Assembly: GCA_910579585.1 (NCBI GenBank) | Contig: CAJTVA010000068.1 | Coordinates: 1 to 5,962, forward strand | Source: an uncultured Christensenella sp. | Lineage (GTDB): Bacteria; Bacillota; Clostridia; Christensenellales; Borkfalkiaceae | Length of the DNA stretch: 5,962 bases | Reading direction: 5' to 3' | Shown here: positions 1 to 5,543 of the stretch, piece by piece | Layout of the letters: the number at the start of each line of letters is the position of its first letter | Numbering within the stretch: the stretch's first letter is position 1 | The notes under the pieces: generated by a model | Databases searched by the model: none | The model's input: only the letters and a program-made list of their open reading frames with translations | Told to the model about the DNA's origin: nothing | Position numbers and translations under genes: made by a program

Positions 1-2
1 GG

Positions 3-221
3 GGCGCAGGCTACGCCGAAGTCGAGATGCGCGGCAGGTTTAAAGTAGGCGACGTTCTGGAAGTGCTTTCCCCGACCGAAAACTTTGGCAAGTCGTTTAA
101 GGTTGAAAAAGCGTTTTCCGACGGAGAAGAAGTTACCGACTGCAAACTCGTTCAGAAAATTTATAAAATCAACTGCCCGTTTAACCTTAAAAACGGCGAC
201 ATATTAAGGCGCAGGAAATGA
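3..221 (+). CDS. Peptidase U32 family protein, C-terminal fragment (5' end outside window)
   Basis: The last 72 residues of a gene whose start lies upstream. The reading frame is open from the first complete codon at base 3, so the ATG at 27 is internal. The residues around VEMRGRFKVGDVLEVLSP match the small C-terminal beta-barrel domain of peptidase U32 proteins (YrrO/YhbU-like, often labelled collagenase-like proteases), where a 'VE.RN.F.VGD.LE...P' pattern is usual. The tail ends in a basic ILRRRK. The catalytic U32 region is not in the window, so the subfamily cannot be named. In family members this C-terminal domain follows the protease-like domain, and some members act in tRNA or ubiquinone hydroxylation rather than proteolysis, so function stays open. 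The stop codon overlaps the next start in an ATGA arrangement, implying co-transcription and probable translational coupling with aroA. Confidence 0.75.
   Translation, partial: GAGYAEVEMRGRFKVGDVLEVLSPTENFGKSFKVEKAFSDGEEVTDCKLVQKIYKINCPFNLKNGDILRRRK
206..209 (+). promoter_or_regulatory. Weak ribosome binding site for aroA
   Basis: AAGG lies 8 bases before the aroA ATG at 218, inside the end of the upstream gene. A second purine patch (AGGA, 213-216) is too close to the ATG to act as a normal SD. Coupling through the ATGA overlap may matter more than this site. Confidence 0.4.
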
Positions 222-1435
222 ATTATAAAGTCAAAAACGTTTACGGCAAAACAAACGGAAAAAAGATAACGGTAAGCGTGCCCGGCTCGAAAAGCATCAC
301 GGCGCGCGCCTTGCTTTTAGCCGCGATTGCGGACGGAACGAGCACGCTTTACGGCGCGCAGTTTTCTGACGACTGCCAAACCTTTTTAAACTGCCTTAAA
401 GCTTTGGGTATCCACGCCGAAACCTACGGTACAACCGTAAAAATTACGGGTTGCGGCGGCAGGCTTGCCGTAAAACAGGGGAAAATCAACGTCGGAAGCG
501 CGGGTACGGCGGCAAGGTTCTTGCCCGCCTTTCTTGCTTTTCAGGACGGCAAATTCACGCTCGACTGCTCCGAACAAATGAAAAGGCGCCCCATAGCGCC
601 CCTTATTTCAACGCTTAAAGCGCTCGGCGCAAAGTTCGTTTTTTTGGGCGAAGAGAACTGTTATCCTTTCGAAATCACGGGTACGACAAGCCCTGCGGAC
701 GAAGTGACGGTGGATATTTCGAAAAGCAGTCAGTTTCTTTCCGCGCTTTTAATTTCGGCGGCTTGCGCGAAAAAACCTGTAAAAATCAATCCTGTCGGAA
801 GTCATGGCTTAGACTACGTAAATATGACCCTCGATATGATGTGGTCGTTCGGGCTGACCGTCAAAGAGGGCGACGGCTACATCGTTTGCGGCGGTTACTC
901 CGCGAAAAAATACGATATAGAGCCGGACGTTTCCGCGGCTTGCTATTTTTACGCAATGAACAAAATTCTCGGCGCTGAAATTTCGGTGAACGGAGTTATG
1001 CCGCACAGTATGCAGGGCGATATAAAATTTATAAAACTTCTTGAAAAATTCGACGGCGGCAAAGTCGATATGCACGAATTTTCCGACCAGACTTTGACCC
1101 TTGCGGCAATCGCGCCGTATCTTAGCGCGCCCACAGAAATTTGTAACGTCGCGCATATCCGCGGGCAGGAATGCGACAGAATCGCGGCAATCGTTAAAAA
1201 CCTTACGGCAATGGGCGTTAAGTGCGAAGAGCGGGCTGACGGAGTTAAAATTTACCCCTCTCAGCCCAAGCCCGCAAAGATAGAAACTTTCGGCGACCAC
1301 CGCGTGGCAATGGCTTTTGCGCTGACGGGGCTGAGAGCGGACGGAATAGAAATTGAAAACCCCGAAGTCTGCTCCAAAACTTTCAAAAACTATTTCGAAG
1401 TTTTGGACGGTCTTTGCGCCGAGCTTTTAAAATAG
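218..1435 (+). CDS. aroA: 3-phosphoshikimate 1-carboxyvinyltransferase (EPSP synthase)
   Basis: Transfers the enolpyruvyl group of PEP to shikimate-3-phosphate, the sixth step of the cytoplasmic shikimate pathway. The 405-aa length is slightly short of E. coli AroA (427 aa) but normal for clostridial forms. Conserved sites are in order: PGSKSITAR (K25, S26, R30) for both substrates; GSAGTAAR (93-100), the PEP-binding loop; QMKRRPI with R124; SSQF (170-173) for shikimate-3-phosphate; D290 as the likely catalytic base; RGQECDR with E318 and R321; GDHRVAMAF with R362; and CSKTF with K387, the C-terminal lysine. Nothing catalytic appears missing. The PEP loop reads S-A-G-T-A-A-R-F where E. coli has N-A-G-T-A-M-R-P; the loop glycine G96 is kept. 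The start is fixed by the 4-base overlap with the upstream gene. No other aro gene is adjacent in the window, so it is split from the rest of the pathway here. Confidence 0.95.
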   Translation: MNYKVKNVYGKTNGKKITVSVPGSKSITARALLLAAIADGTSTLYGAQFSDDCQTFLNCLKALGIHAETYGTTVKITGCGGRLAVKQGKINVGSAGTAARFLPAFLAFQDGKFTLDCSEQMKRRPIAPLISTLKALGAKFVFLGEENCYPFEITGTTSPADEVTVDISKSSQFLSALLISAACAKKPVKINPVGSHGLDYVNMTLDMMWSFGLTVKEGDGYIVCGGYSAKKYDIEPDVSAACYFYAMNKILGAEISVNGVMPHSMQGDIKFIKLLEKFDGGKVDMHEFSDQTLTLAAIAPYLSAPTEICNVAHIRGQECDRIAAIVKNLTAMGVKCEERADGVKIYPSQPKPAKIETFGDHRVAMAFALTGLRADGIEIENPEVCSKTFKNYFEVLDGLCAELLK

Positions 1436-1463
1436 TCGGGATTTTTGTAAAAAATTTCGTGTA

Positions 1464-2783
1464 ATGGTACATATGGAACGCATAGTTATTCACTCCGATT
1501 TGAATAATTTTTACGCTTCGGTGGAAAGGCGGCTTAACCCCGAACTTGCGGGCAAGCCCGTAGCGGTGTGCGGTAGCAAGGAAGAGCGGCGTGGCATAGT
1601 GCTTGCAAAGTGCGAAATAGCCAAGCGCTTCGGCGTAAAGACGGGCGATACGATATTCGCCGCACAAAAGAAGTGCCCGAACATCGTAATTGTACCGCCG
1701 CACTTCGAAGAATATATGAACTTTTCGCGCGCGGTCAAGTCCATTTACGCGCGGTATACCGATTTAATAGAGGGCTACGGCATCGACGAGTGCTGGCTTG
1801 ACGTAACTCACTCAACCCGCATTTTTCCGCCGTTTGCGGATATGTACGCGGAAGCGGACGGAGAGCGCCACTTTTCAGACGAATATCTCAGGTTTCTCGG
1901 CGACACTATCCGCAACACGGTAAAAAGCGAGCTGGGCGTTACGGTTTCGTGCGGGGTATCGTTCAATAAAGCGTTTGCAAAGCTCGGCTCCGACCTGAAA
2001 AAACCCGACGGCACGTCGGTTATTTCCAAGCTGAATTTTAAGTCCGTCGTCAACCCCCTGCCCGTTTCCGACCTTCTTTTCGTCGGCAAGGCGACGGGCG
2101 AAAAACTGGGGCGAATGGGGCTTACCACAATCGGCAGGCTTGCCGCGACCGACGACGGAATAATAAAAAACGCGTTCGGCAAGTTCGGCGAAACACTTTT
2201 GAAATACGCGCGCGGCGAGGACGAGGACGAAGTCAAGCATATGGACGAGCGGCGTGAGTACAAGTCGATAGGCAATTCCAGCACCTACCGCGAGGACGTG
2301 ACGGACTTGAAGCGCATAGAGCGTTTTTTGTACGTTCTGTCTGAAAGCGTTGCCGCCCGCCTTCGCGAAGCGGGGCAGGGCGCCGCCGACACGGTTCACC
2401 TTTGGGTTCGGTTCAACGATTTATCCGACTTTTCCGTCCAGAAAAAGGTGAGGCACACAGTTTTATGCAGTGAAATAGCAACTCACGCTTTCGAACTTTT
2501 CAAGGCGAACGTACGGGCGCCGTTTAAGGTTCGCGCGCTGGGCGTTACCGTTTCGGGCTTCGACAACGGAATATCCCAGTTAACGCTCGACGAAACTTAC
2601 GGCAAATACAAAAAGCTTGAAGCGGTGGAGCGTTGCGTGGACGAAATAAGAAAGAAGCACGGCTACGAAAAGGTTCAGCGCGGCATAATCGCCGAAGAGC
2701 CCGAAGAGATGACGAACGATATAAAAAACACCCATCTTATTAAACCCGCCAACTTCGAGGACAGGGGAGATAAGCAACTATAA
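1464..2783 (+). CDS. dinB: Y-family DNA polymerase IV (translesion synthesis)
   Basis: Error-prone polymerase that copies past damaged template bases. The palm begins HSDLNNFYASVE, with metal-binding D12 and Y17 at the steric-gate position (Phe13 in E. coli Pol IV). The second metal motif is YGIDECWLDVT (D108, E109). A helix-hairpin-helix thumb segment, LLFVGKATGEKLGRMGL, lies near residues 197-213. The little-finger domain follows and ends with QLTLDE at Q372, where a sliding-clamp binding motif is expected. At 439 aa it is longer than E. coli Pol IV (351 aa); about 30 residues after the conserved GYEKVQRG are an acidic and basic tail that I cannot assign. The ATG at 1473 is an equally good start, since MERIVIHSD aligns more closely with relatives; neither start has a visible SD. 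It lies 28 bases after aroA with no terminator between, so it probably shares that transcript. No clear LexA box was found. Confidence 0.93.
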   Translation: MVHMERIVIHSDLNNFYASVERRLNPELAGKPVAVCGSKEERRGIVLAKCEIAKRFGVKTGDTIFAAQKKCPNIVIVPPHFEEYMNFSRAVKSIYARYTDLIEGYGIDECWLDVTHSTRIFPPFADMYAEADGERHFSDEYLRFLGDTIRNTVKSELGVTVSCGVSFNKAFAKLGSDLKKPDGTSVISKLNFKSVVNPLPVSDLLFVGKATGEKLGRMGLTTIGRLAATDDGIIKNAFGKFGETLLKYARGEDEDEVKHMDERREYKSIGNSSTYREDVTDLKRIERFLYVLSESVAARLREAGQGAADTVHLWVRFNDLSDFSVQKKVRHTVLCSEIATHAFELFKANVRAPFKVRALGVTVSGFDNGISQLTLDETYGKYKKLEAVERCVDEIRKKHGYEKVQRGIIAEEPEEMTNDIKNTHLIKPANFEDRGDKQL

Positions 2784-2805
2784 GCCTTGCTTTACGACAA
2801 TATAA

Positions 2806-2820
2806 AAAACTGTTTAGTTT
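2806..2820 (+). terminator. Possible weak AT-rich hairpin downstream of dinB
   Basis: AAACT at 2807-2811 can pair with AGTTT at 2816-2820 around a GTTT loop, followed by an AT-rich run. The stem is only 5 bp and has one G-C pair, so it is a poor intrinsic terminator. It is listed because nothing better ends the aroA-dinB transcript before the glnN promoter. Read-through into glnN is therefore possible. Confidence 0.15.
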
Positions 2821-2826
2821 ATTAAT

Positions 2827-2856
2827 TTGACAGCCCGCGAAAAAATTTTATATAAT
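2827..2856 (+). promoter_or_regulatory. Consensus sigma-A promoter for glnN
   Basis: A perfect -35 TTGACA (2827-2832) and a perfect -10 TATAAT (2851-2856) are separated by 18 bases. Transcription should start near 2862-2864, giving a leader of about 24 bases. The -35 box sits at the right end of an imperfect inverted repeat, CTGT at 2810-2813 and ACAG at 2830-2833 with partly matching AT bases between. Its position would suit a repressor, but it does not match the TnrA/GlnR 17-bp consensus, so regulation by nitrogen is only a guess. Confidence 0.88.
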
Positions 2857-2873
2857 TGTTACAGCATATTACG

Positions 2874-2880
2874 AAAGGAG
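2874..2880 (+). promoter_or_regulatory. Strong Shine-Dalgarno site of glnN
   Basis: AAAGGAG lies 6 bases before the ATG at 2887, the spacing expected of a Firmicute RBS. It decides the glnN start: the in-frame TTG at 2827, which would lengthen the protein by 20 residues, is itself the -35 box and lies upstream of the transcription start. Confidence 0.9.
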
Positions 2881-2886
2881 ATTTAT

Positions 2887-4968
2887 ATGAGGCTTCCCGA
2901 AATGTTCGGTGAAAACGTTTTTAACGACTCTGTACAGAAAGAAACGCTTCCCAGCGAGGTATACAAAGCTCTGCGCGCCACAATCGAGGCGGGCAAGCAG
3001 CTTGACGTATCCATTGCCGGCGCGGTCGCTTCGGCAATGAAGAAGTGGGCGGTATCCAAGGGCGCAACGCACTATACGCACTGGTTCCAGCCTCTGACCG
3101 GACTGACGGCGGAAAAGCACGACAGTTTCATCGAACCCGAGGGCGACAAGGTCATTATGCGCCTTACGGCCAAAAGCCTTATTATCGGCGAGTCGGACGC
3201 GTCCAGCTTCCCCTCGGGCGGCTCGCGTGCAACGTATATGGCGCGCGGCTACACCGCTTGGGACCCGACTTCCCCCGCGTTCGTAAAAGAGGGTACGCTT
3301 TACATACCCACAGTGTTCGTATCCTATACGGGCGAAACCCTCGACAAAAAATCGCCCCTTTTGCGCTCGATGACGGCGATAGACAGAGAAACGAAAAGGG
3401 TTTTGAAGTGCTTCGGCGTAGAGTGTAAAAAAGTTTCCTGCGAGGCGGGGCCCGAACAGGAATACTTCCTTATCTCCGAGGAAGAGTATTTAAAGAGAAA
3501 GGACTTGCGGCTTTGCGGCAGAACGCTTTTCGGCGCGCCCGTAACAAGGGGGCAAGAGCTCGAAGACCACTACTTCGGCGTATTAAAACCCAAAATCGCC
3601 GAGTATATGCGCGATTTGGACGAACAGCTTTGGAGCTACGGAGTACTTTCCAAGACCAAGCATAACGAGGTTGCGCCCGCCCAGCACGAAATGGCGCCCG
3701 TATATTCCAAAACGAACATCGCCGTCGACACTAATATGTTGACGATGGAAATAATGAAAAAGGTCGCCCAGAAGCACGGGCTTGTCTGCCTTTTGCACGA
3801 AAAGCCTTTCAAGGGCATAAACGGAAGCGGCAAGCACAACAATTGGTCGATTTCGACCGATACAGGGCTGAACCTTTTAAAGCCCGGCGACAGCCCCGAA
3901 ACGAACACCCTTTTCAAGCTTGTTTTGACGGCTGTTATTAAGGCGGTTGACGATTATCAGGGCGTGCTCCGCGCAGGCGTAGCTTCCGCGGGCAACGACC
4001 ACAGGCTCGGCGCTGACGAAGCGCCCCCCGCAATTATTTCGGTTTATCTAGGCGACCAGCTCGGCGCACTTGTCGACAGTATAGTAAAGGGCGAAAATTA
4101 CGTTGCCAGCAAGAAATCAGAGGGGTCTATCGGCGTTCCCGAAAGCCCCATTTTCCCCAAGGACGCCACCGACAGAAACAGAACTTCGCCGTTTGCGTTC
4201 ACGGGTAATAAGTTCGAGTTCCGTATGCTCGGCTCGCAGGCGAACGTCGCCGACGCGAATATCAGCTTAAACACTATTGTCGCCGACGCGCTCGGTCAGT
4301 TCGCCGACGAATTAGAGGGCAAAAAGGACGTTCAGAAAGCCGCCGAAGCCATTATAAAGCGCGAACTGAAAGCGCACTACCGCATAATTTTCAACCACGA
4401 CGGCTACGGCCCCGAGTGGGAGCCGGAAGCGGCTAAGCGCGGGCTTTTAAACCTGAAAAACACCGCCGACGCTACCACCGTTTTATACGAAGATAAAAAC
4501 GTAGAAGTTTTCGTAAAACAGGGCGTTTATACCCGTGCGGAAGCGGTTGCGCGCGCGGACATCAGGCTTGAAAACTACACAAAAATTATCAACATCGAAG
4601 CGTTGACTATGATAGAAATGGCAAAGCGCGATATTATTCCCGCCGTGTCGGACTTCGTTGCCGACCTCTGCCAGAACGTTGCGGCAAAGCAGGCGGTGTG
4701 CGATAAAATTCCTTTCGAAACCGAAAAGAACTTAATAGCCCGCCTGTCCGAACTCAACGACAAGGTTAGCGCCGCCGTCGCAAAACTCGAAAGCGATTTA
4801 AAGTCTGTAAACGTATCCGACGTCGGCGCGGCTTCACAGAAAATGGCGCACGTCGTTATCCCCGATATGGAAGAGGTAAGAAAATACGTCGACGAAATGG
4901 AAACGCTTACTTCCGCCGATTATTGGCCGTACCCGACCTACTACGATTTACTTTACAGTGTAAAATAA
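2887..4968 (+). CDS. glnN: Glutamine synthetase type III
   Basis: ATP-dependent condensation of glutamate and ammonia to glutamine, the entry point of ammonia assimilation; cytoplasmic, and in characterised family members a double-ring dodecamer. The 693-aa length is typical of type III and far longer than GSI (about 450-470 aa) or GSII. The N-terminus MRLPEMFGENVFNDSV is the GSIII signature start. Catalytic motifs follow in order: EQEYF (E190, E192) for metal binding; KHNEVAPAQHE (H259 to E268); NGSGKHNNWS (N312 to S321), the counterpart of the GSI GSGMH motif; GNDHRLGADEAPP (G369 to P381); and DRNRTSPFAF (D429 to F438) with KFEFRMLGS (442-450), the ATP and glutamate arginines. Residues from about 455 onward form the long GSIII-specific helical C-terminal region, ending in WPYPTYYDLL. 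The gene is monocistronic, with its own promoter and RBS upstream and terminators downstream. No amt, glnB or glnR gene is in the window. Confidence 0.96.
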   Translation: MRLPEMFGENVFNDSVQKETLPSEVYKALRATIEAGKQLDVSIAGAVASAMKKWAVSKGATHYTHWFQPLTGLTAEKHDSFIEPEGDKVIMRLTAKSLIIGESDASSFPSGGSRATYMARGYTAWDPTSPAFVKEGTLYIPTVFVSYTGETLDKKSPLLRSMTAIDRETKRVLKCFGVECKKVSCEAGPEQEYFLISEEEYLKRKDLRLCGRTLFGAPVTRGQELEDHYFGVLKPKIAEYMRDLDEQLWSYGVLSKTKHNEVAPAQHEMAPVYSKTNIAVDTNMLTMEIMKKVAQKHGLVCLLHEKPFKGINGSGKHNNWSISTDTGLNLLKPGDSPETNTLFKLVLTAVIKAVDDYQGVLRAGVASAGNDHRLGADEAPPAIISVYLGDQLGALVDSIVKGENYVASKKSEGSIGVPESPIFPKDATDRNRTSPFAFTGNKFEFRMLGSQANVADANISLNTIVADALGQFADELEGKKDVQKAAEAIIKRELKAHYRIIFNHDGYGPEWEPEAAKRGLLNLKNTADATTVLYEDKNVEVFVKQGVYTRAEAVARADIRLENYTKIINIEALTMIEMAKRDIIPAVSDFVADLCQNVAAKQAVCDKIPFETEKNLIARLSELNDKVSAAVAKLESDLKSVNVSDVGAASQKMAHVVIPDMEEVRKYVDEMETLTSADYWPYPTYYDLLYSVK

Positions 4969-5024
4969 AAACGCAAATCTACGGCACACTGCTGTGTTGC
5001 ATTGCACCGCATCTCTGCGTTTTT
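4968..5024 (+). terminator. Possible long-loop terminator directly after glnN
   Basis: AAAACGCA (4968-4975, starting in the glnN stop codon) is complementary to TGCGTTTT (5016-5023), and a T run follows the right arm. The 40-base interior can form a smaller hairpin, CACA/TGTG with a CTGC loop at 4985-4996, flanked by further G-T pairs. The long loop makes it weaker than the hairpin that follows; it may act as a first of two stops or as an RNA 3'-end stabiliser. Confidence 0.4.
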
Positions 5025-5046
5025 GTCAGACAGTTTTTTAAATATA

Positions 5047-5076
5047 AAAGCGGCGCGGGTCAACCCGCGCCGTTTT
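5047..5076. terminator. Bidirectional intrinsic terminator between convergent genes
   Basis: A GC-rich stem, CGGCGCGGG (5051-5059) with CCCGCGCCG (5064-5072), closes a TCAA loop. A G-T pair and three A-T pairs extend it outwards, with AAAA on the left and TTTT on the right, so it can work on both strands. It ends glnN from the left and the minus-strand small gene from the right; the stop codon of that gene (complement of 5075-5077) lies within the T tract. Confidence 0.92.
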
Positions 5077-5347
5077 AATCTTCTTTCAAAACTAAAACAA
5101 GCTCGTCAAGACGTTTCTTCATATCGGAAATCACTTTGCAGATGTTTTCCCGTCTTTCGGCTTCTTTGTTTTCATTCGGCTCCCAGAACTCACAGATATG
5201 TTGTTTAAAAATAATTTTCCTTGAAACGAATACCGTAAGTTTATCGTTAGAGCAATGCCCGTCACCCCAAATGTGGATTAACTTTCCGTTTTTATTTATG
5301 TGAAAGTGTTGGTGAAAATAAAAGCAGTTGTCGCAAGATTTTTCCAT
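5075..5347 (-). CDS. Small cysteine-rich protein, putative zinc-binding, function unknown
   Basis: A 90-residue protein. The first half holds C5-x2-C8 in MEKSCDNCFYFHQHFHI, then GHC at C32 and a single C52 in HICEFWEP. This spacing of four cysteines with nearby histidines (H12, H14, H16) resembles small clostridial proteins of the CxxC-YF...GHC...C-F type, consistent with one structural zinc site; that resemblance is from memory, not a search. The second half, from about residue 57, is highly charged and helical (NKEAERRENICKVISDMKKRLDELVLVLKED) and could be a short coiled coil. There is no signal peptide or membrane segment. The start at 5347 has no clear SD (only a weak GTAAAG). Support for it being real: the cysteine pattern, the convergent terminator placed exactly at its stop, and no better ORF on the other strand. 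I do not recognise a function. Confidence 0.7.
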   Translation of the reverse strand: MEKSCDNCFYFHQHFHINKNGKLIHIWGDGHCSNDKLTVFVSRKIIFKQHICEFWEPNENKEAERRENICKVISDMKKRLDELVLVLKED

Positions 5348-5373
5348 ATTTTTACTTTACTACAAATTTATTG

Positions 5374-5402
5374 ATAATACTTGACTTGCACATATTTGTG
5401 CG
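5374..5402 (-). promoter_or_regulatory. Tentative promoter of the minus-strand small gene
   Basis: On the minus strand TATTAT (complement of 5374-5379) resembles a -10 box and would place the transcript start about 20 bases before the ATG. The expected -35 position (complement of 5397-5402) reads CGCACA, which is poor and overlaps the right arm of the dyad at 5388-5401. That suggests a weak or activator-dependent promoter, if it is one. Confidence 0.25.
5388..5401. repeat. Operator-like perfect dyad
   Basis: GCACA and TGTGC are exact inverted repeats around TATT. The site lies about 40 bases upstream of the minus-strand small gene and about 145 bases upstream of the ClC gene, at the -35 region of the tentative minus promoter. 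A dimeric regulator could bind it, but the arms are only 5 bp and no regulator gene is in view. Confidence 0.35.
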
Positions 5403-5472
5403 AAAAATTTTTTTACTATGTGAAACTGCTGGCAGATTGAAGTTTGAATATGCAAACAAGTCATATCATCTA

Positions 5473-5502
5473 AAAAAAGTCCGCTATAAAGCGGGCTTTT
5501 TT
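5473..5502. terminator. Intrinsic terminator hairpin without an assigned gene
   Basis: A six-base A run (5473-5478) and G5479 begin a stem that pairs with 5491-5502: GTCCGCT with AGCGGGC around an ATAA loop (one G-T pair), then six A-T pairs into the T run. The symmetric A and T tracts let it act in either direction. Neither flanking gene needs it, because both read away from this spacer, so it either ends a short plus-strand RNA made from about 5380-5400 or blocks antisense or read-through transcription. Confidence 0.8.
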
Positions 5503-5503
5503 A

Positions 5504-5532
5504 ATGACAAGTTTCGCCGTTAATGTTATAAT
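5504..5532 (+). promoter_or_regulatory. Extended -10 promoter of the ClC gene
   Basis: ATGACA (5504-5509, five of six matches to TTGACA) and a perfect TATAAT (5527-5532) are separated by 17 bases, and TG at 5524-5525 makes an extended -10 (TGTTATAAT). Transcription should start near 5538-5540, only 4-6 bases before the ATG at 5544. The promoter begins right after the orphan terminator, so the terminator insulates it. Confidence 0.75.
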
Positions 5533-5543
5533 GTTGCACAAGT

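Larger units (their letters stand above)
5348..5543. other. AT-rich divergent intergenic region
   Basis: About 196 bases between the divergent small gene and the ClC gene, clearly richer in A+T than the flanking genes. It holds, left to right: the tentative minus promoter, the GCACA dyad, a T-rich run (5408-5414), two overlapping weak hairpins (AAACT 5423-5427 with AGTTT 5441-5445, or GTTTG 5442-5446 with CAAAC 5453-5457), the orphan terminator, and the ClC promoter. No ORF longer than about 28 codons or with an RBS is present. Confidence 0.8.

Noticed and set aside
809..1300. 163-aa minus-strand frame inside aroA
   Set aside because: It is antisense to a fully conserved EPSP synthase and its composition is what the complement of that gene gives; no RBS or family resemblance.
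1477..1490. LexA (SOS) box at the start of dinB
   Set aside because: GAAC followed by GTT has the wrong spacing and an incomplete right half; the bases are explained by codons for a conserved N-terminus.
1875..2399. 174-aa minus-strand frame inside dinB
   Set aside because: Complement of conserved polymerase sequence, no family match and no start signals.
2784..2886. TnrA/GlnR binding site upstream of glnN
   Set aside because: TGACA at 2828-2832 matches one half-site, but the left half at the required distance reads AGTTT instead of TGTNA.
5002..5208. 68-aa plus-strand reading frame downstream of glnN
   Set aside because: It runs through the bidirectional terminator stem, has no RBS, no recognisable sequence, and lies opposite the better-supported minus-strand cysteine protein.
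5437..5523. Short TTG-initiated peptide of 28 codons in the divergent spacer
   Set aside because: It reads through the terminator hairpin, has no RBS, and its lysine-rich middle is simply the translated A tract.
5400..5543. Fluoride riboswitch upstream of the ClC gene
   Set aside because: The GGCGATGG-type core and its pseudoknot partners are absent, the promoter lies downstream of the hairpins, and the transporter has the chloride-type GSGIP motif rather than a fluoride-type motif.
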